64,000 bases of DNA from Pseudomonas sessilinigenes (GCF_003850565.1 NZ_CP027706.1:5394001-5458000), one strand, 5' to 3'. Positions 24,001 to 32,840 are shown, counted from the first letter of the stretch. A program made the numbers and translations. The notes: generated by a model from the letters alone, not told the origin.

Positions 24001-26598
24001 GTGCTCAAGAGCGCCCAGTACCAGGCCGATCGCGAATACTGGCTGGACAAGATCAACCATCTGCCGGCGGCACCGCGCCTGCCGCAGCTGGAGCCGGGAG
24101 AGTTCGAGGGCCAGTCGCGCTTCGAACGGCACGAAGGCACTCTCGCCGTCGCTGCCTGGGAACGACTCCAGGCCAAGGCCCAGGCCCGCAACATCTCGCC
24201 ATCCGGGGTGGTTGCACTGGCCTTGTGCGAAGTGTTGCGCTGCTGGAGCGAAGAGGATCGGTTCACCCTGAACTTCCCGGTCTCCGACCGGATGCCGGTC
24301 AGCGCCGATATCGACCAGGTCGTCGGGGACTTCACCAATACCCTGCTGGTGCCCTACGAAACCGCCGCCGGCGATACCCTGGAAGCTCGCGGCCAGCAAT
24401 TGCAAGGCGCCATCTGGCAGGCGCTGGACCACCGGCTGTTCAACGGCGTCGAAGTGCTGCGCGAGTTGGCCCGGGTCCGGCGCAGCGGCGGTGCGCCGCT
24501 GATGCCAATCGTCCTCACCAGCCTGCTCGGACACCCCGGGCGCCACGACGCGGCCCGTCTTGGCCAGGAAGTCTACGGCGTTTCGCAGACGCCCCAGGTC
24601 ACCCTGGATGTGCAGCTGCGCGAGTCCGAAGGCACCTTGTACTTCAAATGGGACTACCTCACCGGGGTCATTCGCCCCGAGGTTGTGGAAGCGATGTTCG
24701 GTGCCTTCTGCACCCTGTTGCAGCAATTGGCGGACGACAGCGAGATCTGGCAACGCACCTGGCTCGACCTGCGCCCTGGTGCACAGATCGAAGTGCGCGA
24801 CGCGGTGAACGCGACCCAGGCCCCTGTACCGCCCGTCCATCTGCGTGACCTGCTGCTGGCACGGGTTGCCGAGCGCGCCGAAGAAGTCGCCGTCATCGAT
24901 ACCCTGGGCAGCTACAGCTGGGGCGAGATCGGCCGGGCCGCGACCCGGATCGCCGCGATGATCCAGCAAGCCCATACGCCTGGCGAGCGCTTCGTCGGGA
25001 TCGTGCTGCCCAAGGGCAGCGGGCACTACGCGGCCGTCTACGGCTGCTTGCTGGCCGGGGTCGGTTATGTACCGGTGGATATCGACCTGCCGTCCGAGCG
25101 TATCCGCTCGGTGTTGTCCCAGGCTGGGGTGACCACGGTCATCGCAGGCGCCGATACCCAGTTGCCCGAGCAGGTACAGCGACTGGTGCTGGCGGAGCAG
25201 GACCTGCGCGCCTGGGCCCAGCAGCACACTGACCTGGCACTGGCGCCGCTGGCGGCGGACTACTCGCCGTACGTGATCTTCACCTCCGGCTCCACCGGCA
25301 ACCCCAAGGGCGTCGAGATTCCCGAGGTGGCGGTGGTCAACCATGTGTACGACGTCGTCGAGCGCTTCGGCCTGGACGCCTCAGCCCGCCACCTGGCCAC
25401 AGCCGCGCTGCATTTCGACATGTCGGTCTTCGATATCTTCGGCCCCCTGCTGCATGGCGGCTCGGTGGTGGTGCCCGCCCAGGCGGCAGGGCCCGACCCG
25501 GATGCCTGGCTACGCCTGCAGCGTCGCCACGGCGTGACGTTCTGGGCTTGCGTGCCGGCCATCATGGACCTGCTGTGCAGCGTTGCAGAGACCGCGCGCA
25601 GCTTCTCGGCGGTGGAGTCGCTGGCCAACATCGTCATGGCGGGCGACTGGATCCCCATGCCGTTGCTGCCACGGGCCAGGGCGCTGTATCCGCAGGCGCG
25701 GCTGTACTCCTGCGGCGGCCCTACCGAGACCACCAACTGGTCGGTGCTGCACGAGATCGACGAGCAGGAAGGCCAACTGGTGCGTTCGGTGATCTACGGC
25801 GCACCAATGCGCAACTCGGCTTATCACATCATCGCCGGCGACTGGACCGATTGCCCGGACTGGGTTCCCGGGGAAATGCTGGTGGAAAGCGATATCTCCC
25901 TGGCCTGCGGCTACATCGGCCAACCGGAGCTGACCCGCAAGGCCTTTGTCCAGCATCCGCGCAGCGGGCGACGCATGTACCGCACCGGCGACCTGGGACG
26001 CTACCTGCCCAACGGTGAGATCGAGATCCTGGGGCGTATCGACAACCAGATCAAACTCAACGGCCTGCGTATCGAGCTGGGTGAAATCGAGAGCGTGGCC
26101 GAGTCCTGCCCCGGCGTCTCGCGAGCCTGCGCCGTAGCGCTGCCGGGCCCGGACGGGCATCCCAAACAGATCGCCCTGGTGTATGTCGGCGAGCCGGACC
26201 TGGCCTCGGCAATCACCCAGGCCCTGACCCTGCGGCTGCCTGCCTACATGGTGCCGAAGTCTGTCCAGCCGCTGACCCAATTGCCCCTGTCGAAGAACGG
26301 CAAGGTGGATGTACTTGCCCTGCGTGAACTCCTGAGGAATGACATGAAAGACTCCAATAGCAAGACTCCGCAAACCATCCTGCGCACCGTGATCCGAGTC
26401 ATCGCCAGTCATCTGGAGGAGCCGGTGGTACTGCCCGAGGACAACTTCTTCGACCTGGGCGGCGATTCGCTGTCGGCGATGAAGATCAAGATCGAACTCG
26501 AGTCCCAGCTGTCCATCGCCGTTCCCCTGGAAAACCTCATGCTCACCGAGACCATCAGTGAGTTCGCCAGCAGCCTGAACGCGGGGAGCCAGCCATGA
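21085..26598 (+). CDS. Nonribosomal peptide synthetase, A-T-Cy-A-T
   Basis: About 1837 residues from ATG 21085 (GGGAAGG 10 bases upstream; ATG 21097 also possible). Order: unassigned N-terminal 200 residues; A1 (about 200-700, AGTSGSTGRPK); carrier T1 (FFDAGGDSL, about 735); heterocyclisation domain (about 796-1235) with DMLIADAWS (the DxxxxD motif of Cy domains replacing HHxxxD), VVGDFTNTLL and SQTPQVTLD; A2 (about 1260-1730, FTSGSTGNPKG); T2 (FFDLGGDSL, about 1787). A1 has Gly where alpha-amino-acid-activating domains have Asp235, implying an aryl or other non-alpha-amino substrate. A2 has HFDMSVFDIFG, similar to Cys-activating domains. The Cy domain should join them and close a thiazoline or oxazoline. 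No methyltransferase, epimerase or thioesterase is present; release needs the downstream carrier-thioesterase. Confidence 0.9.
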   Translation: MRDDMTSLPPEAPALPGNERSLWDAFASPAAGQPASDTREQEDLALPPGLAASMNDLTTVAAILGSLLSPEGRVVLGVHADGKSLQLGVDGTALNLAEDARAYIAQLRADAEAAQGEPAVRADIEISDGTHLPQAQSPVWLLVQEGRCQLSVRSDRMTPAMRLELLELVHFACARVLDPKALPAAALQPACPVPEETAPREFLVERIYRHVQSKPSAVAIVDDNSGRSLTYAELWDASEALVQHIRERVTSRRSSPRLALFLERGWQHLASIIAVQRMGGTCVLIDPAHPDERIRAFIEECTPHAVLTAGSTSERARDLVTYPQLDIDKVQVRPSHVDWEHGKWVETTNEACFIAGTSGSTGRPKAVCLSYRGMAATLDAIIEQAGLDEHSRGSWLSSPGYGMVEVDPLPVLCAGGTVCIPGPQVLQDVNLLARWLLEGDMNHTLAMTSIAEALWATGIRTGLRTMLIAGERCKQWPPTDLGYRVINVYGSAEAAVVSIEDLSAPRRTLLPSVGRAIPGAQMYVVDRHGQQLAARCVGELIITGETLSVGYVNPEDTKKAFRGNTLDTTSPLQYSTGDRARMAADGTVEIFGRTDSVVKIRGHRVDLTELEITALQVPGVVKAAANCLSNDLGATLALFLELAPDAVEVVAQVRKHLATRLHPAAQPGQIVTGALPLGRNGKVDYSALQVGPIERDANQTLFVPVTQADHAVRDCWLAWTLCEEATLESSFFDAGGDSLRALRMVGELACKHGIHVQMGAFLEEPVLANLVRLANASRDTQLPKFEHLPAQQQLLPFELNESQQALWIGRGSFYDYGGVGCQGYFEWEVEALDRERFTRAVGLLVERHPMLRMTIDASGRQSIGDVDGTQAVEFVDLSAMEADQIELEIDRVRERMANEEIGTTQWPLFQFRISRISAATSRVHLCIDMLIADAWSIFQVIIPDLIDLYLEDEPQLPVLQTSFHDYVAYRQLVLKSAQYQADREYWLDKINHLPAAPRLPQLEPGEFEGQSRFERHEGTLAVAAWERLQAKAQARNISPSGVVALALCEVLRCWSEEDRFTLNFPVSDRMPVSADIDQVVGDFTNTLLVPYETAAGDTLEARGQQLQGAIWQALDHRLFNGVEVLRELARVRRSGGAPLMPIVLTSLLGHPGRHDAARLGQEVYGVSQTPQVTLDVQLRESEGTLYFKWDYLTGVIRPEVVEAMFGAFCTLLQQLADDSEIWQRTWLDLRPGAQIEVRDAVNATQAPVPPVHLRDLLLARVAERAEEVAVIDTLGSYSWGEIGRAATRIAAMIQQAHTPGERFVGIVLPKGSGHYAAVYGCLLAGVGYVPVDIDLPSERIRSVLSQAGVTTVIAGADTQLPEQVQRLVLAEQDLRAWAQQHTDLALAPLAADYSPYVIFTSGSTGNPKGVEIPEVAVVNHVYDVVERFGLDASARHLATAALHFDMSVFDIFGPLLHGGSVVVPAQAAGPDPDAWLRLQRRHGVTFWACVPAIMDLLCSVAETARSFSAVESLANIVMAGDWIPMPLLPRARALYPQARLYSCGGPTETTNWSVLHEIDEQEGQLVRSVIYGAPMRNSAYHIIAGDWTDCPDWVPGEMLVESDISLACGYIGQPELTRKAFVQHPRSGRRMYRTGDLGRYLPNGEIEILGRIDNQIKLNGLRIELGEIESVAESCPGVSRACAVALPGPDGHPKQIALVYVGEPDLASAITQALTLRLPAYMVPKSVQPLTQLPLSKNGKVDVLALRELLRNDMKDSNSKTPQTILRTVIRVIASHLEEPVVLPEDNFFDLGGDSLSAMKIKIELESQLSIAVPLENLMLTETISEFASSLNAGSQP

Positions 26599-27920
26599 TC
26601 AAGGACGCCCTGCACCAGCAATGGCTGGACGATGTGGACGCTTATCTGGAGGGGCGTACCACGCCACAGGAACTGGAGACCAAGGGGCAGTCGCGGGCCC
26701 GGGAAGTCTTGGACTATGTCCAGGAGCGCTCGGCATTCTATGCCGGGCACCTGCGCTCGCAAGCCGGCAGCCCCAGTGCCCTGCCGGCGCTGGATGGCGT
26801 TCCCTTCACCACCAAGGATGACCTGCGCTGCGTGGGCCGCTCGGTTTGCAGCCTGCCATTCGACCAGATCGCGGTGTACTACGAGACCACCGGGACCACC
26901 GGGCTGCCGACCCCCTGCCCTCGGGCCGCGATCGATGTCGAGACCAGTGGAGCCTATGTACAGAAGGCCGTCGCCGACCTGTACCAATCGACCTTCGGCA
27001 CCACCAACGCCCTGACGGCGATCATGGGTCCGTCGGAGTTGTATGCGTTCGGCGATACCTATGGCGAAGTCTGCCGCAACCTGGGGATTCCCTATGTGCG
27101 GCTGTGGCCGGAAAGCCCACGGGTCGGCCTGGCCAAGGCCGCCCAGTTGATCAGCGACCTGGGCGTACGCTCGCTGATTTGCTCGCCCGCCGTGGCCCTG
27201 GCCCTGGCCCGCCTCTATGTAAGCCAGGGCATCGATCCGCGCGAGACCGCAGTAGGCCAGATCATGGTGCTGGGCGAGCTGTGCACGCCACAGATGCTGA
27301 GCAATATCGCCCGGGTCTGGAACGCCCATTGCACCCATGGCCTGTACGGCTCCCAGGAAGCCCATGCGGTGGCCACCGGCTGCGCCAACGGCAACCTGCA
27401 CTTCTCCGAAACCAACTACCTGGCGGAGATTCTCCCGGTCCCGGGCATGGAGGGCGATGTGGGTGAGCTGTGCCTGACGATGCTCGTGCCCGGGGCCAAG
27501 CCACTGATCCGCTATCGCACCGGCGACCTGGCGCGGCTGCATTCGGCCGAGGAATGCGGGTGCGGCAATCGCTCCCGTTGCCTGCGGGTCTTTGGTCGGG
27601 TGGGTGATGTGATGACCCTGGGCGGTCGCCAGGTGGTGCCGGCACTGATCGAATCGGCGGTGCTGGGTGCCGCCGAGTGGGTCTCTGGCTACGAAGTCAA
27701 GATCCGCACCGCCAGCGATGGCAGTGACCATGTCGAGGTATCGATGGTGGCGGGTATCGGCGAGCGCTCGGTGGCCCAGGTACAGGAACAGATGGCCAGC
27801 CAGTTCGGCACCTCGGTCCAGTTGCAACTGGAACAGAGCCTGGACCCACGGACCGAGACCGGGGCCTACATCTCCTGGAAGCACGCCCGTATCCGCGACC
27901 AACGGGAGTCGGCCCTGTGA
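26595..27920 (+). CDS. PaaK-like free-standing adenylating enzyme
   Basis: 441 residues, overlapping the synthetase stop by ATGA. YYETTGTTGLPTPCPR is the P-loop of the phenylacetate-CoA ligase group, YGSQEAHAV the substrate-pocket motif, and IRYRTGDLARL with FGRVGDVMTLGGRQVVP the AMP-ribose and hinge motifs. A cysteine cluster (ECGCGNRSRC) follows the TGDL motif, as in many PaaK-type enzymes. It activates an aromatic or other carboxylate with ATP and hands it to CoA or a carrier protein. With anthranilate synthase genes directly behind it, anthranilate or a derivative is the likely substrate, and the free carrier in 16729-17730 or T1 a possible acceptor (inference). Confidence 0.85.
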   Translation: MIKDALHQQWLDDVDAYLEGRTTPQELETKGQSRAREVLDYVQERSAFYAGHLRSQAGSPSALPALDGVPFTTKDDLRCVGRSVCSLPFDQIAVYYETTGTTGLPTPCPRAAIDVETSGAYVQKAVADLYQSTFGTTNALTAIMGPSELYAFGDTYGEVCRNLGIPYVRLWPESPRVGLAKAAQLISDLGVRSLICSPAVALALARLYVSQGIDPRETAVGQIMVLGELCTPQMLSNIARVWNAHCTHGLYGSQEAHAVATGCANGNLHFSETNYLAEILPVPGMEGDVGELCLTMLVPGAKPLIRYRTGDLARLHSAEECGCGNRSRCLRVFGRVGDVMTLGGRQVVPALIESAVLGAAEWVSGYEVKIRTASDGSDHVEVSMVAGIGERSVAQVQEQMASQFGTSVQLQLEQSLDPRTETGAYISWKHARIRDQRESAL

Positions 27921-29317
27921 GTTCATTACAAGCCATCCCCCTGTGGAGCGTGGAGCATCACGAGGTCGCCGACGCAGCGCCGGTCGCCCGGGTGCGCCGC
28001 GGCTTGCTCGGGCTCTATCCCTGCCCGGCGCTGTTCGAGACCGGTGCGGGCTTCCTGCCGGTCGACGGCAACCAGACCACCTTCATGATCGACCTTCTGT
28101 TGGAGTTCAAGCTGGTCAATGGTGCCTGGCATCTGTCGGCCAGCGAGCCCTTCGAATGGGCCCTGGCGGCCTGCGAGCAGGTACTCAACGATCCACAGTC
28201 GAGCCTGTGCGAACGCCTGCGGCGCGTGGCCCAGACCCTGGCGCTGCCTGAGGGTTTTCCACTGGTACTGGCCCTGGGCTACAGCGCCGCGCGCTTCGTC
28301 GAGAACCTGCCAGGAATGGCCATCGAGCAGGATGTGCCGGAAGTGCTGGTACGGGTCTACCGGCATGTGGTCCGCTACGAAGCCCCTCAAGGCCCGGCGC
28401 AGATCGATGTGCTCAACGCCGACGCGAATACGGGTGCGGACCTTGAGGCCCTGTTCGAGGTGCTTCGCCAGCCGCCTGCGGCATCGGCGCCTGGCCTCGC
28501 CGTGGACAGCGCCGTGGTCGAGGATGTCACCGATCGCGAAGGGTTCTGCGCGGCCGTTTCCCGGGCCAAGGAGTACATCCGTTCTGGTGATATCTACCAG
28601 GTGCAGCTGTGTCGCCGGGCGGTCTCGAATGCGTCGATCGCCCCGGTGGATCTCTACGAACGCCTGGCATCGGTCAACCCGGCGCCCTACATGTACTACC
28701 TGGACCTTGCCGACCTGCATGTCGTGTCATCGAGCCCCGAGCTGATGATCCGCCTCCAGGACGGCGTGGCCCAGGTCCGCCCCATCGCCGGGACCATGAG
28801 TCGGGGGGACCTGCGTGGCAACGCGCTGGACAAGATTCCCAAGGAAGCCGCCGAGCACCTGATGCTCGTGGACCTGGCGCGCAACGACCTGGCTCGCTGC
28901 GCCGTCCCCGGGGGCGTGCAGGTGAGCTCGTTCATGCAGCAGGATACCTATGGGTCCCTGCTGCACCTGGTCTCGACCGTGGAAACCCGGGTGCGCGAGC
29001 ACTGCGATGTCTGGGACCTGATCGTGGCCAACTTCCCGGCGGGCACCATGACCGGTGCCCCCAAGGTCCGGGCCATGGAGATCATCGCCGAACTGGAAGG
29101 CACCACTCGCGGGCTCTACACCGGTTGTGCCGGCTACATCACCGGGGCCAACAGCGCGGTGCTGGCGCTGACGATCCGTACGATCGTCGGTAATGCCGGG
29201 CACTACGTACTGCAGGCTGCCGCCGGAGTCGTCGCCGACTCCCGGGCCGAGGACGAATGGAACGAGGCGGGAGCGAAGATCCGTTCGTTTTCCCGAGCGA
29301 TGGGGGCCTGCGCATGA
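27917..29317 (+). CDS. Anthranilate synthase component I-like chorismate enzyme
   Basis: 466 residues, GTG start with GTGA overlap to the preceding stop. Chorismate-binding signatures: SGDIYQVQLCRRAV, VVSSSPELMIRL, RPIAGTMSRG, LMLVDLARNDLARC, FPAGTMTGAPKVRAMEII, and a C-terminal AAAGVVADSRAEDEW. The Ala in PIAGT fits anthranilate-type synthases; aminodeoxychorismate synthases have Lys there (PIKGT). It works with the next gene to make anthranilate (or 2-amino-2-deoxyisochorismate) from chorismate and glutamine for the pathway. Because it is separate from the housekeeping trp genes, it should supply a dedicated precursor pool, perhaps free of tryptophan feedback. Confidence 0.9.
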   Translation: MSSLQAIPLWSVEHHEVADAAPVARVRRGLLGLYPCPALFETGAGFLPVDGNQTTFMIDLLLEFKLVNGAWHLSASEPFEWALAACEQVLNDPQSSLCERLRRVAQTLALPEGFPLVLALGYSAARFVENLPGMAIEQDVPEVLVRVYRHVVRYEAPQGPAQIDVLNADANTGADLEALFEVLRQPPAASAPGLAVDSAVVEDVTDREGFCAAVSRAKEYIRSGDIYQVQLCRRAVSNASIAPVDLYERLASVNPAPYMYYLDLADLHVVSSSPELMIRLQDGVAQVRPIAGTMSRGDLRGNALDKIPKEAAEHLMLVDLARNDLARCAVPGGVQVSSFMQQDTYGSLLHLVSTVETRVREHCDVWDLIVANFPAGTMTGAPKVRAMEIIAELEGTTRGLYTGCAGYITGANSAVLALTIRTIVGNAGHYVLQAAAGVVADSRAEDEWNEAGAKIRSFSRAMGACA

Positions 29318-29898
29318 AAGTGATGCTAATCGACGCCTTCGACAGCTTCGTCTATGTCATCGAGCAGTACTATTCGGCCGCCGGTGCGCAGACCAAGGTC
29401 GTTCGCGTCAACGACGACCCGCTTGCCCACTATCGGCAGTGGCAACCGCAGTTGCTGGTCCTGGGACCCGGCCCGGGTACTCCCGAGGACCATGGTTACC
29501 CGCAGATAATTCGTGCGATGGATGAACAGCAGGCTATTTTTGGTGTCTGCCTGGGGCACCAGGCACTGGGCGAACATTTTGGCTGGAAGCTCACTCGTGC
29601 GCCTACCACCGAACATGGCAAGTACGCCCAGGTCCACCACGACGCCAAGGGCATTTTCCAGGATGTGCCTTCGGCGCTCACCGTGGTGCGCTATCACTCG
29701 CTGGCGATCACCGAGCCGCCAACGCCCACCGCCCTGATGGCCACGGCCTATTCGGACGATGGCGTGAACATGGCGGCGCGGCACCGTACCCGGCCAATTG
29801 AAAGCGTGCAGTTTCACCCCGAGAGCATTGGTACCGACTACGGAATCCAAATGATCCGTAACTCGCTGGCCCTGGCCAGCGTCAACGCCATGAGCTGA
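29314..29898 (+). CDS. Anthranilate synthase component II-like glutamine amidotransferase
   Basis: 194 residues; ATG at 29314 overlaps the stop of component I. VLGPGPGTPEDHG is the oxyanion/glutamine loop, GVCLGHQALGE holds the catalytic Cys, and VQFHPESIGTDYG the His-Glu of the triad. It supplies ammonia from glutamine to component I through a channel. All three triad residues are intact. It is cytosolic and functions only as a complex with the product of the preceding gene. Confidence 0.93.
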   Translation: MKVMLIDAFDSFVYVIEQYYSAAGAQTKVVRVNDDPLAHYRQWQPQLLVLGPGPGTPEDHGYPQIIRAMDEQQAIFGVCLGHQALGEHFGWKLTRAPTTEHGKYAQVHHDAKGIFQDVPSALTVVRYHSLAITEPPTPTALMATAYSDDGVNMAARHRTRPIESVQFHPESIGTDYGIQMIRNSLALASVNAMS

Positions 29899-29969
29899 TC
29901 GCTCGAGGAAAAACCTGGGTGCCGGCCGGATGCCGGCCGACACCCATTACATCTAAGGATTGGATAGAC

Positions 29970-31394
29970 ATGACTCAAACACCCGAGAATGCAACGCTCA
30001 ATGAAAAACGATGGCAGGCACTGGCTGTCATCTCGATCATCCAGCTGATCCTGCTGCTGGATGCCACCGTGGTGAACGTGGCACTGCCACGCATCAAGCA
30101 CGAACTGGGGCTCACGGATGGGTCCCTGACCTGGGTAGTCAATGCCTACCTCATCACCGCCGGATCGCTCCTGCTGCTGGGCGGACGCATCGGCGACGCC
30201 TTTGGCGTACGTCGCACCTTCCAGGTCGGCGTGGTGATCTTCGGTGCATTTTCCTTGCTGGCGACCTTCGCCCAGGATGCCACGGTGCTGATCATCAGCC
30301 GTGCCGGACAAGGGGTGGGTGAAGCCCTGGCGTCGGCCACCGGCCTGGCCATGGTGTCGCTGCTGTTTCCTTCCGGCCCTGAACGCGGCAAGGCGTTTGG
30401 CATCTGGGCGGCATTGGGCGGCCTGGGCTCGATCATCGGCGTGCTGCTGTCCGGCGTACTGACTCACTACCTGTCCTGGCGCTGGGTCTTCGGGATCAAC
30501 GTACCGGTCGTCCTGCTGCTGATCGTCGCCACCATGGTCATGATTCCCAAGTTCGCCCATCGCGTTTCCACTCCTCTGGACCTGGGCAACGCCTTGATCC
30601 TGGTGGTGGCCGTCGCCGCGACCGTCATGGCCGTGATGGGCTCCGGCGTCGAGCACCTGCCTGGACAACGGGTAGCACTCCTGGTGCTGGGCCTGCTGGG
30701 CATCGCCCTGGTACTGCGTCGTTGCAAGCGCTCGGAAAACGGCATCGTTCCTGCTCGCCTGATGACCCGCTCGCCGCGCCTGGCCGGCTACGCCATCGTG
30801 GCCATCCTGGCCGCAACCTCCGGTGCCTTGTTCTACCTGGGCGTGCTGTTGCTGCAGGAATACCTCGGCCTGAGTCCGATGCAGACTGGCCTGGCCTGGC
30901 TGCCGTTCTGCCTGGGCTTCTTCCCTGGGATCTTCCTTTGCCAGTTCGTCATGCAGCGTTGGAGCCCGCAGACCGCAGCGGTCGTGGGCCTGATGACCTC
31001 GGCAGTGGGTTTTGCCCTGTTTGCCTTTGGCGTGCCCCTGCACAGCTACTGGCTGGGCATGTTCCCCGCCATGCTGGTGACCTCCATTGGCTTTGGTTGT
31101 GTCGCACCGGTTGCACAGTCGCTGGCCACCAGTGACCTCAGTGAGGCAGACGCCGGTGCCGGCTCGGGCATCACCACCACCATCCAGCAGTTGTTCCAGG
31201 TGTTTGGCGTCAGCTCGCTGGCTGCCGTGGCCCTGGCTGTCTCCGATAACAGCGGTGCGCCGACCATTGCCGCCAACGGTTTCGTCAGCGCTTTCGCACT
31301 GTCGGCCCTGGCGATGTTCGGTGGTGCCTTGCTGATCTGGGCCGGGCGCAACGCCCTGGCTCTGGAGCCCGCCCCATCGAGCCCACAGGCATAG
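29970..31394 (+). CDS. DHA2-type MFS exporter, probable product efflux
   Basis: 474 residues, about 14 membrane segments. LDATVVNVALPRIKHELG (TM1 motif D1) and WVVNAYLITAGSLLLLGGRIGDAFGVRR (motif A) are the DHA2 drug-proton antiporter signature, with the motif C-like region in TM5. AAGGATTGGATAGAC precedes the ATG. Placed between the anthranilate synthase genes and the last condensation-like gene, it is the cluster's likely product exporter and a second self-protection element beside the DNA glycosylase-like protein. Confidence 0.9.
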   Translation: MTQTPENATLNEKRWQALAVISIIQLILLLDATVVNVALPRIKHELGLTDGSLTWVVNAYLITAGSLLLLGGRIGDAFGVRRTFQVGVVIFGAFSLLATFAQDATVLIISRAGQGVGEALASATGLAMVSLLFPSGPERGKAFGIWAALGGLGSIIGVLLSGVLTHYLSWRWVFGINVPVVLLLIVATMVMIPKFAHRVSTPLDLGNALILVVAVAATVMAVMGSGVEHLPGQRVALLVLGLLGIALVLRRCKRSENGIVPARLMTRSPRLAGYAIVAILAATSGALFYLGVLLLQEYLGLSPMQTGLAWLPFCLGFFPGIFLCQFVMQRWSPQTAAVVGLMTSAVGFALFAFGVPLHSYWLGMFPAMLVTSIGFGCVAPVAQSLATSDLSEADAGAGSGITTTIQQLFQVFGVSSLAAVALAVSDNSGAPTIAANGFVSAFALSALAMFGGALLIWAGRNALALEPAPSSPQA

Positions 31395-31403
31395 GTTATC
31401 GTC

Positions 31404-32675
31404 ATGCATCAGAACTACCTGATCCCTCCCTTCAAGGGACCACTCGCGACGCTTGGCAGTGTCGCGGGACTGCGGGAAAAATGGACCGGGGCGATGCTTG
31501 ACCAGACGGGGCGCGCCTATTGCGGCGCGCTGCGCCTGGACTTCAGCGCACAGTGTGACCAGGCACAGGTATTCGACGCCGTGGCCCAGACCCTGGCACG
31601 GCATCCGATCCTGGCGGCCCGATTCGAGATCGACGGTGAACAGTTGGTCGGCCATGCCCCGAGCGAGCCAGACTTGCGTCAAGCGTTGCGCGAGCAACTG
31701 GGCAAGGTGCAGGACGCCATCACCGATCAGGACTTCCTGGCCTATCGGGCCCGGCAGGCCTCTGAGCCGGGACTGCGCATTGCCTCGGCCGTGGACCAGG
31801 ACGGCCTGCACATCTGGATCGGCTTCTGGGTCTATACCTGCGACGGCGCATCGATTGATCTGCTGCTGGACGATATCGCCCGGCACTACCAGGGCCAGCC
31901 CCCGGTATCCGGCACCGCCTGGAACGACTATTGCCAGACCCAGCAACTGGCCGAACAGACGGTCAGCGCGGCGCAACAGCTGGAGGTCTACCCGCACACC
32001 GGCCCCTACGGGCTCGATGCACTGCGCACCAAAGGCAGTAGCGGCATGGGGCGCATGCAAAGCCTGAAGTTCACCAGCAACGTACCGCGCAGCAGGGTCC
32101 TGGCCTACGCCAAGGCTCAACGCGTGACGCCGTTCGTGCTGTTGCTGGCGATCTACCAGCGGGCCATCAGTGCCGTGAGTGGCGTGAGCACCGTGGTGAC
32201 CGGCGTGCCTTTCGCCAATCGCTCGGAAGCTGCAGCGCAGACGCTGGTGGGGCCGTTGTCCAACACGGTTCCAGTCAGCACCCGGCATGAGCCTGGCGAA
32301 CCACTGGATGCGGTGATCAAGCGTGTACAGCGGGCGGTAATCAATGCCTCGGCGCGCCAGGGCATCGAACCGGCAGCGCTGTATCCCGAGGGCATGTCGA
32401 CACGCACCGCCGGTTTCGAATTGCCGTTCGCGCAGTTGTTCAACGCCTGGAACTCGCGCAGCGCAGGCAGCCGTATCAGCCTGGGCGAGGAGCAGTGGAT
32501 GAGCTTGCAACTGTTGCCGAACGACACCTGCCGCGTGGCCTTCGAGATCACCCTGGATGAGCACACCGAGGACATCTCGGGGCGAATCGACATGGACGCC
32601 GCCGCTTATGGCGACCAGGCCGGACGGGTTATCGAGCAGATTGTCCACGACCTGCAAGGTATCCCCCACGACTGA
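31404..32675 (+). CDS. Condensation-like acyltransferase with degenerate active site
   Basis: 423 residues with the two-lobed chloramphenicol-acetyltransferase-like fold of condensation domains: VFDAVAQTLARHPILAARFEID, the central region and a C-terminal GPLSNTVPVSTR that matches the usual NT.P.R pattern. The catalytic HHxxxDG is replaced by WVYTCDG (Trp142-Val143...Asp147), so both His are lost while Asp-Gly stays. It probably does not form amide bonds in the ordinary way and may instead be a structural, docking or alternative acyl-transfer partner. It ends the cluster; a 208-base spacer follows. Confidence 0.75.
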   Translation: MHQNYLIPPFKGPLATLGSVAGLREKWTGAMLDQTGRAYCGALRLDFSAQCDQAQVFDAVAQTLARHPILAARFEIDGEQLVGHAPSEPDLRQALREQLGKVQDAITDQDFLAYRARQASEPGLRIASAVDQDGLHIWIGFWVYTCDGASIDLLLDDIARHYQGQPPVSGTAWNDYCQTQQLAEQTVSAAQQLEVYPHTGPYGLDALRTKGSSGMGRMQSLKFTSNVPRSRVLAYAKAQRVTPFVLLLAIYQRAISAVSGVSTVVTGVPFANRSEAAAQTLVGPLSNTVPVSTRHEPGEPLDAVIKRVQRAVINASARQGIEPAALYPEGMSTRTAGFELPFAQLFNAWNSRSAGSRISLGEEQWMSLQLLPNDTCRVAFEITLDEHTEDISGRIDMDAAAYGDQAGRVIEQIVHDLQGIPHD

Positions 32676-32840
32676 CCGGCCGCACCGGTAGGCAGGCAAC
32701 GAGCAGAGCGCGGATCGAGCAGTCCCGCGCCCTTCAGGGCCGCAGCGAGGCTTGCGGTCCAGTGCAGGGGTAACCTTGCATATGCTTTGCCAAAGCCAAT
32801 GACGCGCCTCTGCGCTCATCTGGCTTGACCCTCAGGGCCA

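Noticed and set aside
21532..25344. A 1270-codon minus-strand frame inside the synthetase gene
   Set aside because: It is a high-GC shadow of the A-T-Cy-A-T gene with no domain, while the plus strand has complete motifs.
15615..32675. Assignment of the cluster to obafluorin, safracin, pyochelin or tilimycin
   Set aside because: Each shares one or two enzyme types (Cys thioesterase, SHMT-like enzyme, Cy domain, anthranilate supply), but none has this gene set or domain order.
29838..32819. A 993-codon minus-strand frame across the exporter and condensation-like genes
   Set aside because: It spans two well-supported plus-strand genes and has low-complexity Gln/His-rich composition typical of antisense high-GC frames.
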